A stretch of 64,000 nt of DNA from Oscillospiraceae bacterium (GTDB lineage Bacteria > Bacillota > Clostridia > Oscillospirales > CAG-272), in the NCBI GenBank assembly GCA_015063535.1, contig SVTY01000003.1, positions 62,001-126,000 on the forward strand. Direction: 5' to 3'. The notes under the pieces are model-generated. The model did not search any database and had not been told where the DNA came from. It saw only the letters and a program-made list of their open reading frames with translations. Made by a program: the position numbers and the translations under genes. The first letter of the stretch is position 1. Each line of letters begins with the position of its first letter. Positions 1 to 7,533 of the stretch are shown here, piece by piece.

Positions 1-59
1 ATAAGTCGTAAATTTTTTACAAAAAGAAAAATATTCCAAAAAATTCTTTTGCCGAACCC

Positions 60-88
60 TTGACACGTCCTGCTTTTTTTGGTATAAT
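60..88 (+). promoter_or_regulatory. Promoter of the SH3-like lipoprotein gene
   Basis: TTGACA at 60-65, a 17-base spacer and TATAAT at 83-88: a perfect housekeeping-sigma consensus. The start codon lies about 120 bases downstream after an A/G-rich leader. Confidence 0.85.
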
Positions 89-209
89 AATTTTATGTAT
101 AAAAAGGAAGCAAAAAATCCCTTTTTTCGACAAGGCACAAAAGGGCATTTGAACTTTCAAAAGAAAAGAAGCGATAAAAAGAAAAGAAGAAACATGAAGG
201 AGAAGGAAC

Positions 210-971
210 ATGAAAAAATTTTTGGCGATCTTTTTGGCACTGGTAACGGTCACCGCTATTTTGCTGACCGCTTGTAATAAGAAGAAGGAGAACAACGACG
301 ACGAGTTTGACGATACCGATCCCTTTGCGAATCAGTATTTGAACAATTCCAACATCGGAACCGGCACTTCCACCGACACCTCGTATGTTCCCGGCAATAA
401 TGACAATGTAATCTTCGGCACATGGGTCACCAAAAACGATACCGTTTACGTATGCCATCCTACATACCTGCGGTATTCTACCTCCAATGGCGACAAATCC
501 AGCCAAAGTGTGGAATTTGGCGCATCCTTGACTCGAATTGCCACCAACGGGACTTGGGATAAGGTTTCCTACAATGATGCCGAGTACTATGTATACAGCT
601 ATTTGGTAACTCCCAACAAGGGCGATGTGACCTTTACCGCTATTACCGAGGATAATGTAACCAGTGTTATCAACAATGATACCACCGGCTCCAATCCCAC
701 CCAGCTGAATCTGAGAACCACCCCCTGCTACGATGATGACTTGGATAACTTGGGTGCCTCTGCCTTGACCAAGACCATGACTACCGCTGAGGGCGTAGAG
801 TTCAAGGTTATCGGAATCAACGAGACCAAGACCTGGGCAAAGGTATATTTCAAGGGTAAAGATGCTAGAGGCTTAGATATCGACGGAGAGTTCTATTGCC
901 GTCCCAGCTATCTGGAGTACTTCAAGACGACCGATAGCGGCAACGGAACCGGCGGCGTCAATCCCGTATAA
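210..971 (+). CDS. Secreted lipoprotein with two SH3-like segments
   Basis: A 253-residue lipoprotein. The hydrophobic leader ends in an L-T-A-C lipobox (Cys22), followed by a K/E/N/D-rich tether, so the mature protein should be lipid-anchored outside the membrane. Two segments (about residues 65-135 and 160-240) each read like a bacterial SH3-type domain: short strands, a W-x-K-V turn and a closing Y-L/Y-L-E-Y strand. SH3-like domains often bind peptidoglycan or polysaccharide; that role is inferred and no enzymatic motif is seen. AAGGAG stands 7 bases before the ATG. It is a single-gene unit between a consensus promoter and a strong terminator. Confidence 0.75.
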   Translation: MKKFLAIFLALVTVTAILLTACNKKKENNDDEFDDTDPFANQYLNNSNIGTGTSTDTSYVPGNNDNVIFGTWVTKNDTVYVCHPTYLRYSTSNGDKSSQSVEFGASLTRIATNGTWDKVSYNDAEYYVYSYLVTPNKGDVTFTAITEDNVTSVINNDTTGSNPTQLNLRTTPCYDDDLDNLGASALTKTMTTAEGVEFKVIGINETKTWAKVYFKGKDARGLDIDGEFYCRPSYLEYFKTTDSGNGTGGVNPV

Positions 972-990
972 GAGAGTGTTTCAATTATTC

Positions 991-1027
991 AAAAAGGGTT
1001 CAGGACAAATGTCCTGAACCCTTTTTT
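991..1027 (+). terminator. Intrinsic terminator
   Basis: A 14-bp perfect stem (AAAGGGTTCAGGAC and its complement) with an AAAT loop followed by TTTTTTG. It ends the lipoprotein transcript. Confidence 0.92.
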
Positions 1028-1101
1028 GTCAATTTAAAACACAGCCAAACTGCCATCGCAACAAATCTTTCTGTATTTCTCTACAAAAATGCCATAATCT
1101 C

Positions 1102-1130
1102 TTGACAAACGCTCGGCAAAAGCGTATAAT
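1102..1130 (+). promoter_or_regulatory. Promoter of the four-helix membrane protein gene
   Basis: TTGACA at 1102-1107 and TATAAT at 1125-1130 with a 17-base spacer. Confidence 0.88.
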
Positions 1131-1175
1131 AGACTTACCATTTCGGTAAATCTATAATTATTACAAGGAGTATTT

Positions 1176-2600
1176 ATGGCAACCAAACCAGTTCTCGCAA
1201 ACCCGACCAAGGATCATCCGCTGTACGGGAAGTATACCCAAACGGCAATGATCAACAGAATCGTCAAGCTCGCAGTGCTTGCCGTGGTTATCATTTATTT
1301 GATAACCGTATTTTTCGCCCCCGTATTTACAGCGCATACCAAAGTGGAGGATGCGGATAAAAAAGTAGTATACGAAAAATCCGTTTCCTACACGATGTCC
1401 GAAGTACTTGCCGAGCAGAAAAAATTCAACGACGAGGAAGCATATTTCGAGGATGTTGAAGACAGTGTCAAGTATCTCAAGGACAAGGATTTTTCCGAGC
1501 TTGAGCGGATCAAGAACCTTGAAAAGGCAAACGACAAGATCAACGCATTTTTCACGACATCCGACTATGTTGCCAACACATTGAAGGAGATGGCTGACAA
1601 AAAGCCCGACGAATACATTGCATTGGCAACAAAAGCAGATGCGATCGAAGGCTACACAACCAATAATGAAGGCAAAAGGATCCCGAGAATTGATGGTTAC
1701 AAGGTAGCAGCCTACCTGACGGATATCGAAGAAAATAAGATCGCTATGCTTTCCAAGGTGTTTGATGCCGAGCTGGAAGCAAGAAACACCGACGGCTTGC
1801 GTGAATTCCTTTTGGGAGTAGAACAGCTTTCCGACGTTTACGCAGTAGGCTATTCCTCTGAGTACGAGGAAGCACTTGAGGAGCTTCAGGGCAAATATCT
1901 CGTAGCGGAGTATACGTTCAACGAGAAGCTTTGCGAGACCTTAAATGAGATCGCCGATGTCAACAAATTTATTCCCGCCTCTGCCATGACACAGAAGGTT
2001 GCGGAAGCCATTGATATGTATGAAGGTCAATCCGGCTTCGCATTCTCCTATGCTTCCAAAAATCTGGAAATCTATGAGGCACAATACATCTATTTCGAGT
2101 ATGACCGCAGTACAGGCGAGATCGTATATGAGCAGCACGATGCAATCGAGTACATAAACAAAGCCGTTACCGTCATGAGATGGGGCGTGATTGCTCTGGT
2201 TGCTATCACGGTCATTGCTATGATCCCCACTGCGATCAGTCTGATCACAAGAAAGACCAAAAAGCTCAGAAGCCTGTCCTTCCTCTATTTTGGTCTTCCG
2301 TTTTTCGGTATGATACTTGCCCTTGTGGTAAGCAACAGTTCGATACTGGCATCTCAACTTGGATTGGTTGACGTAACGTGTGAGGTAGGAAGTGCTGTTT
2401 CCTCTGTATTTTTGGTAATCGTGCTGATTATGGTTGCGGCTATCGTCACGAAGGTGCTTGTAACCGCCTACGCCACCAAGTATAATAAGTGGCTCAAGGA
2501 AGCTCAGGCAACCGCACAGGCAGCCGCCGAAAACGATACAGCCGATGCCGCTCCCGCAGCAGAGACGACCGAAGAAACGACCGAAGAGAAAAACGACTGA
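1176..2600 (+). CDS. Membrane protein of unknown function with large N-proximal extracytoplasmic domain
   Basis: A 474-residue protein I do not recognise. One membrane helix lies at about 29-51. A charged, largely helical region rich in Glu and Lys follows (about 52-330), then three more helices at about 335-357, 369-389 and 405-428. The cytoplasmic-looking tail is low-complexity, made of Ala, Thr and Glu. The long segment between helix 1 and helix 2 probably lies outside the cell. The start is fixed by AAGGAG 6 bases upstream of the ATG. It is monocistronic, with its own consensus promoter and terminator. No catalytic motif was noted. Confidence 0.7.
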   Translation: MATKPVLANPTKDHPLYGKYTQTAMINRIVKLAVLAVVIIYLITVFFAPVFTAHTKVEDADKKVVYEKSVSYTMSEVLAEQKKFNDEEAYFEDVEDSVKYLKDKDFSELERIKNLEKANDKINAFFTTSDYVANTLKEMADKKPDEYIALATKADAIEGYTTNNEGKRIPRIDGYKVAAYLTDIEENKIAMLSKVFDAELEARNTDGLREFLLGVEQLSDVYAVGYSSEYEEALEELQGKYLVAEYTFNEKLCETLNEIADVNKFIPASAMTQKVAEAIDMYEGQSGFAFSYASKNLEIYEAQYIYFEYDRSTGEIVYEQHDAIEYINKAVTVMRWGVIALVAITVIAMIPTAISLITRKTKKLRSLSFLYFGLPFFGMILALVVSNSSILASQLGLVDVTCEVGSAVSSVFLVIVLIMVAAIVTKVLVTAYATKYNKWLKEAQATAQAAAENDTADAAPAAETTEETTEEKND

Positions 2601-2621
2601 TTCAAAATTGATATAAGCAAC

Positions 2622-2650
2622 AAAATCCCCGCCATCGTGGCGGGGATTTT
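2622..2650 (+). terminator. Intrinsic terminator
   Basis: AAAATCCCCGCCA, a TCG loop and the perfect complement ending in TTTT. Because both flanks are A/T-rich it may work in either direction. Confidence 0.85.
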
Positions 2651-2703
2651 GTATAAGCTATGCCGATGCTCCGAAAGGAATGAAATTGAATTGTTTGGGA
2701 ACG

Positions 2704-2915
2704 GACAGCCGAGGACGTCTGTCCCTACAATCAATTGGGTACGGAGCCGTTTTGTTGGTACAACAGATGCGCTTGCTATGTTTTTGCAACCCTGTAGGGA
2801 CAGCCGAGGACGTCTGTCCCTACAATCAATTGGGTGCAAAGCCGTTTTGTTGGTACAACAGGTGCGCCTGCTATGTTTTTGCAAACCTGTAGGGACAGGC
2901 GTCCTCGACTGTCCG
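2704..2915. repeat. Tandem 95-bp intergenic repeat with palindromic heads
   Basis: The gene-free stretch between 2651 and 2958 is filled by repeats. A 95-bp unit starts at 2704 and again at 2799. A third head starts at 2894, exactly one period later, but in inverted form. Each head is a near-palindrome of the type GGACAG-CGAGGACG-CTGTCC followed by CTACAA. The body contains TCAATTGGGT and TTTTGTTGGTACAACA. The same head recurs near 28.7 kb and three times at 33.1 kb. Open frames across this stretch are repeat translation, not genes. Confidence 0.85.
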
Positions 2916-2958
2916 AAAAAGTACCACCCGCTATTGCGAGTCAATGCTTCTGATCCTT

Positions 2959-3777
2959 TTACTTCGTTAAATACGCCACCCGATCGTTGCCGTTGTAATC
3001 CTTGTAGATCTCACAGCGAAAGCCTGCCTCTGCGGCAATGGCGGCAACCGCCTTGCCCTGATCCCAGCCGATCTCCAACAGCATCAGTCCTTCGGGACGT
3101 AAATACTTGCCGTATTCTCCGATGATGACCCGATAAAAGCTCAGTCCGTCGTCGCCGCCATCCAAAGCCGCCTCAGGCTCAAAGGAAAGCTCATCGTCCA
3201 GCAGGGAAAGCTGCTTTGTTTCAATATAGGGAGGATTGGAAAGAATACAGTCAAATAAGCCAAGCTCCTCCATAAAGGCAGGCTCCAGTACATTTTTCGC
3301 AAGTAGCCCGATGCGATCTCCCACGCCGTTCCGTTCGGCGTTTTCTCCTGCGATCTCCAAGGTCTTTTCAAACAGATCTACCGCAACAGCACGGCAGTCG
3401 GGACGGGCGGCAAGGGCAGAGATCGCCACGCAGCCGCTTCCCGTGCAAAGATCAATGAAGCGTGCCTGCTCGGGCATCATCCGCACCGCCAGCTCCACCA
3501 GCTTCTCGGTGTCCGCACGGGGGATCAGCGTGTCCTCGGTTACACGGTAGGTCTCATGACAAAACTCCCAGTAGCCGAGAATGTACTGAAGGGGATAGCG
3601 TCCGCACCGCCGCTTGACCGCTTCGGTCAGAGACGGACAGTCAAATTCCTCCTCACGCCGACCAAGAAGCTCCGCCTTGTTGATCCCGCAAAAATGGCAG
3701 ATCAGCATTGCCGCCTCTCCCCGATCGTTTTCGATTCCCGCCTCTGAAAGGGCAAGACAAATTTCATTGTATGTCAT
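2959..3777 (-). CDS. prmC: Peptide chain release factor N5-glutamine methyltransferase
   Basis: A 272-residue SAM-dependent methyltransferase that modifies the Gln of the GGQ motif in release factors RF1 and RF2. An N-terminal helical domain carries Y-P-L-Q-Y-I-L-G (61-68), the family's usual linker signature. The SAM-binding loop D-L-C-T-G-S-G is at 109-115 and the catalytic N-P-P-Y at 181-184. I-P-R-A-D-T-E (85-91) replaces the common IPRPETE. The length is normal. prfA and prmC are often neighbours, but prfA is not in this window; the gene stands alone behind its own promoter. Confidence 0.95.
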   Translation of the reverse strand: MTYNEICLALSEAGIENDRGEAAMLICHFCGINKAELLGRREEEFDCPSLTEAVKRRCGRYPLQYILGYWEFCHETYRVTEDTLIPRADTEKLVELAVRMMPEQARFIDLCTGSGCVAISALAARPDCRAVAVDLFEKTLEIAGENAERNGVGDRIGLLAKNVLEPAFMEELGLFDCILSNPPYIETKQLSLLDDELSFEPEAALDGGDDGLSFYRVIIGEYGKYLRPEGLMLLEIGWDQGKAVAAIAAEAGFRCEIYKDYNGNDRVAYLTK

Positions 3778-3819
3778 GGTAACCTCCGCTCTCGCCTTGA
3801 ACGCTGTTTCTTCCTTTAT

Positions 3820-3848
3820 ATTATATCAAATTTTCAAGTGCTTGGCAA
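3820..3848 (-). promoter_or_regulatory. Promoter of prmC
   Basis: On the minus strand, TTGCCA and TATAAT are separated by 17 bases. Confidence 0.75.
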
Positions 3849-3929
3849 GAGAGATTTTGCCGCATTTAAAAAAATAGAGAGCATTTTTAAGAAAAAAATG
3901 AAATTTTTTTAAAAAAATCAAGATAACCC

Positions 3930-3957
3930 TTGCTTTTTTTCAAAAATATGATATACT
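3930..3957 (+). promoter_or_regulatory. Promoter of the 71-residue membrane protein gene
   Basis: TTGCTT at 3930-3935, a 16-base spacer and TATACT at 3952-3957. It is divergent from the prmC promoter across a very A/T-rich spacer. Confidence 0.65.
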
Positions 3958-4000
3958 ATAAATAGAAATTATTTTTTTAAATATATAAGGAGGATGAACC

Positions 4001-4216
4001 ATGAGCTTCTTCAAAAGAAAAAAGACAAACTACGGTAAGATCGTAGCCATCAGCGTTGCGTGCGTGGCTGTTGCCAGTGCGATCGCATTTGTGATCTACA
4101 AGCTGATCAAGAGATACACTGAGGATCTGGTGTACGATTGTGATGATCTTCTGGATGAGTGCGATGACTGCGAGTTGGCAATCGAGGATGCAGAAGAGGT
4201 CGTCGAGGCAGAATAA
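4001..4216 (+). CDS. Small single-pass membrane protein with acidic tail
   Basis: 71 residues. A basic N-terminus (KRKK) is followed by one hydrophobic helix at about 14-33 and then a strongly acidic tail (D/E runs, with two Cys in a D-E-C-D-D-C-E context). The basic start suggests N-in topology with the acidic tail outside. AAGGAGG lies 8 bases before the ATG and a clean terminator follows, so it is a real one-gene unit. I do not recognise the family. Confidence 0.75.
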   Translation: MSFFKRKKTNYGKIVAISVACVAVASAIAFVIYKLIKRYTEDLVYDCDDLLDECDDCELAIEDAEEVVEAE

Positions 4217-4232
4217 GCTTTGACCTTTGCGT

Positions 4233-4264
4233 AAAAAGGGACTGCCTGTGGCAGTCCCTTTTCC
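4233..4264 (+). terminator. Intrinsic terminator
   Basis: AAAGGGACTGCC, a TGT loop, its complement and TTTT. It sits only about 20 bases before the mnmE start, so mnmE needs a promoter very close by or depends on read-through. Confidence 0.9.
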
Positions 4265-4287
4265 TATGGTCGGTAAGGAGGAAACAA

Positions 4288-5670
4288 ATGAAGCTGTTGG
4301 ATACGATCGCCGCCATCAGTACGCCCTACGGAAAAGGCGGCGTGGCGCTGATCCGCATTTCGGGCGAGGATGCTTGCCGTGTCGGGGAGGCGATCTTTGC
4401 CCCCGCAAGCGGAAAGCGGTTGGGAGAGCTTGCTCACGGACAAATGGTGTACGGCGAGATCCGAAGCCCCGACGGTGTTATATTGGATGACGGCATGGCA
4501 GTCTGCTTCCATGCGCCTCACTCCTTTACGGGAGAGGATACGGTGGAGCTGACCTGCCACGGCGGCGTGCGGATCACCGCCAAGGTACTGCAAGCGGCGC
4601 TTTGTGCAGGTGCCAGAGCGGCAGAGGCGGGTGAGTTTACCCGACGGGCATATATCGGCGGAAAAATGCGCCTGAGCGAGGCGGAGGCACTGGGGCTTTT
4701 GTTGGATGCCAAAAGCGACAGCCAGCTTTTGCTTGCCCGCAACGGAATGAAGGGCGGACTTGCCGACCGAACCGAGGAGCTGTATACCTCTCTGCGAACG
4801 GTGTTGTCGTCTGTGTGGGCGGCGATTGATTTTCCCGAGGAGGATCTTGCCGAGCTGAGCCGAGTGCAGATGCGGGAACAGGTGGCAACGGCTCTGTCGG
4901 GGATTCGGGAACTGGCGGCGACCTACGGAACGGGGCGTGCCATTACCGAGGGCGTCGCTACCGTCATTTGCGGCAGGACCAATGCGGGAAAAAGCTCGGT
5001 CTATAATCGGATCGTCGGATATAACGCCGCCATTGTCACCGAGGTGGAGGGAACCACACGGGATGTTCTGCGGGAAACGGCGACCTTGGGAAAAACTCTG
5101 CTTCGCTTGTGCGATACGGCGGGTCTGCGCCAAACCGAGGATCGGGTGGAGAGAATCGGGATCGAACGGACACGGGAGGAAATGAAGCAAGCGGGGCTGA
5201 TCTTAGCCGTGTTCGATGCCTCCTGTCCGCTGACCGAGGAGGATCTGGCACTGACTGAGGAGATCGGACAGATGGGAGTTCCCGCCATTGCGCTGTTGAA
5301 TAAAAGCGACCGACAGGAATCGGCGGATATGACCGCCGTTCGGGAACGCTTTCCTCATACGGTCGCCGTGTCAGCTGCGGATGGACAGGGCTTTGATCGG
5401 CTGTCGGTGGAGATCGACCGCCTGTTTATCGACGGAAGCCTGAATGTGCAGACCGATGCCGTGGTCACGGGTGCCCGTCAGTATGCGGCGCTGATGCTGG
5501 CGGCAGAGGCATTGGAGGCGACCCTGACCGACTTGGATGCGGAGCTTCCCTTGGATCTTTGCTGCGTCGGCTTGGAGACGGCGCTGACCTCCTTGGGACA
5601 GGTGGACGGACGGGAGCTGGGCGAGGAGATCGTCTCGGAAATCTTCTCTCGTTTTTGCGTGGGAAAATGA
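4288..5670 (+). CDS. mnmE: tRNA uridine-5-carboxymethylaminomethyl modification GTPase MnmE
   Basis: 460 residues, the usual length. With MnmG it installs (carboxymethyl)aminomethyl groups on wobble U34 of tRNAs. The N-terminal formyl-THF-binding domain starts with the family's typical T-I-A-A-I-S-T-P. An inserted G domain carries G-R-T-N-A-G-K-S (229-236), G-T-T-R-D, D-T-A-G and N-K-S-D. The protein ends in C-V-G-K, the C-terminal Cys motif of the family. AAGGAGG precedes the ATG. mnmG and rsmG, frequent partners, are not adjacent. Confidence 0.97.
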   Translation: MKLLDTIAAISTPYGKGGVALIRISGEDACRVGEAIFAPASGKRLGELAHGQMVYGEIRSPDGVILDDGMAVCFHAPHSFTGEDTVELTCHGGVRITAKVLQAALCAGARAAEAGEFTRRAYIGGKMRLSEAEALGLLLDAKSDSQLLLARNGMKGGLADRTEELYTSLRTVLSSVWAAIDFPEEDLAELSRVQMREQVATALSGIRELAATYGTGRAITEGVATVICGRTNAGKSSVYNRIVGYNAAIVTEVEGTTRDVLRETATLGKTLLRLCDTAGLRQTEDRVERIGIERTREEMKQAGLILAVFDASCPLTEEDLALTEEIGQMGVPAIALLNKSDRQESADMTAVRERFPHTVAVSAADGQGFDRLSVEIDRLFIDGSLNVQTDAVVTGARQYAALMLAAEALEATLTDLDAELPLDLCCVGLETALTSLGQVDGRELGEEIVSEIFSRFCVGK

Positions 5671-5748
5671 GGCAAGCTCCGTCGACAGACACAGGAGCAA
5701 CAATGTTCTGTATAACATTGTATATACAACAAAATCTGTAAACAAGCA

Positions 5749-5791
5749 AAGAACGAACCGTGACAAAAGAGTGACGGCTCGTTCTTTTTTT
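5749..5791 (+). terminator. Intrinsic terminator of mnmE
   Basis: AGAACGAACCGT pairs with ACGGCTCGTTCT (one A-C mismatch) and is followed by a run of seven T. Confidence 0.88.
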
Positions 5792-5839
5792 ATGACGATT
5801 TTGTTAAAAAATATCGGTGATCTTTGTTTATGTGTATAT

Positions 5840-6877
5840 TTATACAAAATGGATCGGATAATGCTCTGCCCATAAAAGGGTCTGATAGAGCATTCCCCGC
5901 AGGCGGATGCGCTTGGCAAGATTGCGCTCCCGCTCCAAAGCCGATAACCGTTCTGCGCCGAAAAGATAGGAAAGAAGCGAGGTGTCTGTGTCTCCCAACA
6001 GCTCACGCAGGCTTCGGTCGAGCTTTTTCAAAGCTCGCTCCCGCCTTGTCGGATCGCCTGTCGACTGCTTGGAGGCTTGGATTGTACCTATCATCCACGG
6101 GTCGAACTGTGGATAATCGAACGCAAAAAGAATATCGGTGAGATGCCGTTTCAGTTCTTGTGGCTCGGGCACGAAGAGAGGAGGTGTGATGGGAGTTTGC
6201 GGCGGTTTTTTCGGATTGGAAATGGAGGTGGGTATATAGGAAAATCGGGATATGCCCATTGCCGAGCAAACAATGCCCGTACATGGCATAAGGCTTGACA
6301 GATGCGCATAAAGCTCAGCACCCGAAGCACTTCCGCAGGGGGCGGTGAGATAGCTCCACAGGCGTTCCCGCCCGATTCGGATTCCGTCGGGGAAGAAGCG
6401 AAGCAGGGCTTTGATCTCGGAAGCGAAGGCGAAGTAGTCTCGGTCGTTGACAAAAAAGAGTGACTTACCGCTTTCCGTACCGCACAGCAACAGCACCTCA
6501 CTCCGTCTTTCGTCGAGGATGGCGAGGGTAAAGCTACCGCTGAGAGTTTCGGCAATATCTGTGCCCAATGCGATATAGGCCTCCAGCGTTTGCTCGGCTA
6601 CGTCAAACAATTCTTCCTCTGCCGCAAGCTCGGAGGTGCAGGGTGCTCCGTCGGCAACGATGGTATAGGCACTTCCGTTTGCCGTACGAGTGAGTGGACG
6701 GGGGAGAGCAGAGCGACTTTCCTTGCTCGACATGTTTTGCAGGAGTGCCGCTTGCTTTCCGATATATGCCTCACGCACCGCCCCGCCTCGTATGGTCATC
6801 GACCGACTCATGCAGACAGGGAGCATCGGGTCGAGGGGAGAGGATGTATAAGAAAAAATACCGCCGATGGCACCCAT
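5840..6877 (-). CDS. Stand-alone class II glutaminase-like domain protein, catalytic Cys absent
   Basis: 345 residues from the ATG at 6877, which has AAAGGAG 9 bases upstream; the longer frame lacks a ribosome site. The N-terminal half resembles the glutaminase domain of asparagine synthase B: an M-x-x-I-G-G-I-F start, L-S-G-S-F-T-L-A-I-L-D and F-A-S-E-I-K-A-L-L. In the family the second residue is the nucleophile (M-C-G-I-x-G); here it is Gly (M-G-A-I-G-G), so glutamine hydrolysis should be impossible. The C-terminal half lacks the synthetase ATP loop (SGGxDSS). It is therefore a reduced pseudoenzyme, perhaps a binding or regulatory protein. It is divergent from the probable sporulation unit at 7042-7332. 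Confidence 0.75.
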   Translation of the reverse strand: MGAIGGIFSYTSSPLDPMLPVCMSRSMTIRGGAVREAYIGKQAALLQNMSSKESRSALPRPLTRTANGSAYTIVADGAPCTSELAAEEELFDVAEQTLEAYIALGTDIAETLSGSFTLAILDERRSEVLLLCGTESGKSLFFVNDRDYFAFASEIKALLRFFPDGIRIGRERLWSYLTAPCGSASGAELYAHLSSLMPCTGIVCSAMGISRFSYIPTSISNPKKPPQTPITPPLFVPEPQELKRHLTDILFAFDYPQFDPWMIGTIQASKQSTGDPTRRERALKKLDRSLRELLGDTDTSLLSYLFGAERLSALERERNLAKRIRLRGMLYQTLLWAEHYPIHFV

Positions 6878-7000
6878 GATCGTTCTCCTTTCGGTTGTTT
6901 CTTGGTTTATTTTATGAAAAAGCACGGAAAAACATGACCGAGCAGGAGAAGTGAGAGCAGATGATTTTTTGCAAAATGAGAACGATTGAGAGGATCAACG

Positions 7001-7008
7001 CATATAAT
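7001..7008 (+). promoter_or_regulatory. Possible sporulation-type -10 element
   Basis: CATATAAT precedes the 53-residue gene and spoVM. No TTGACA-like box lies at 16-18 bases; the nearest, TTGAGA at 6986, is only 11 bases away. CATA-type -10 elements are typical of mother-cell sigma-E/K promoters, and spoVM is under sigma-E in Bacillus. Assignment is inference. Confidence 0.4.
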
Positions 7009-7041
7009 TGATACAGAACGGGCAAAAGGAGGTGGTTTGAC

Positions 7042-7203
7042 ATGTGGTGTCAGATGGGGCTGAGAAAGCTGCTTGGAATCTCGGCGATCAGCTTTGGAGC
7101 GGGGATCTTTCTTTCCTTTTTGCTCCCGGGTTATTTTCTCGCCTTTGTGGAGGCGGCTGTGGTGATTGTAGCGGGCATTTTGTTGTTGGGTAAACGGTGT
7201 TAG
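7042..7203 (+). CDS. 53-residue two-helix membrane protein upstream of spoVM
   Basis: A small gene with a very strong ribosome site (AAAGGAGGTGG, 7 bases before the ATG). It starts M-W-C-Q-M-G-L-R-K and has two hydrophobic segments (about 10-29 and 33-50) separated by L-P-G-Y. It ends G-K-R-C. The segments could form a membrane hairpin. Only 48 bases separate it from spoVM, suggesting co-transcription and a mother-cell sporulation role, which is inference from position. The family is not recognised. Confidence 0.75.
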   Translation: MWCQMGLRKLLGISAISFGAGIFLSFLLPGYFLAFVEAAVVIVAGILLLGKRC

Positions 7204-7251
7204 AAATATACTTACCGAAATTTTGATTGGAATGAAAGGAATTTACAGCGT

Positions 7252-7332
7252 ATGAAGATCGTATTGGTACATTCTCCGACTTTTTTAGCTCCTTTTCTAA
7301 GAAAATTTTTCGGAATCAGCAAAAAACGGTAG
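7252..7332 (+). CDS. spoVM: Stage V sporulation protein SpoVM
   Basis: A 26-residue peptide, exactly the length of Bacillus subtilis SpoVM. It shares Met1-Lys2, Pro9, Phe11-Leu12, Arg17, Gly21 and Lys25 at identical positions when the two are aligned without gaps. SpoVM is an amphipathic helix that recognises the curved outer forespore membrane and recruits SpoIVA to start coat assembly; Pro9 is known to matter for that targeting. AAAGGA lies about 11 bases upstream. The gene is far too short for usual gene callers. Its presence indicates an endospore-forming organism. Confidence 0.85.
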   Translation: MKIVLVHSPTFLAPFLRKFFGISKKR

Positions 7333-7362
7333 CGATGTCCGGGGCTTGTGCCCCGGCATCGT
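7330..7362 (+). terminator. Hairpin after spoVM
   Basis: CGATG-T-CCGGGGC pairs with GCCCCGG-CATCG around a TTGT loop, followed by a short T/G stretch. A strong stem with a weak T tract; a probable terminator. Confidence 0.6.
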
Positions 7363-7405
7363 TGTTAAGACCGAAAACAAATGGATGTTTCTCTCGGTTC
7401 TGTGC

Positions 7406-7434
7406 TTGACAATCGGGAATAGGTGTGCTATAAT
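7406..7434 (+). promoter_or_regulatory. Promoter of the D-amino-acid transaminase gene
   Basis: TTGACA, a 17-base spacer and TATAAT. Confidence 0.88.
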
Positions 7435-7451
7435 AAGAGTATTGTAACGGA

Positions 7452-7492
7452 TTGCCGCAGTGACGGTATCGCTCTGCGGCAAGGTATTTTTA
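7452..7492 (+). promoter_or_regulatory. Candidate attenuator hairpin in the dat leader
   Basis: TTGCCGCAG pairs with CTGCGGCAA across a 13-base loop and is followed by GGTATTTTTA. It lies between promoter and start codon, so it could terminate early or shape the leader. No known riboswitch signature was seen. Confidence 0.4.
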
Positions 7493-7533
7493 TCGGTGAA
7501 GCCATCGGGAAAGGAACGCTGATTTAAACGATC

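Noticed and set aside
2637..3125. Open frames across the 95-bp repeats
   Set aside because: Repeat translation without homology; they also overlap prmC on the opposite strand.
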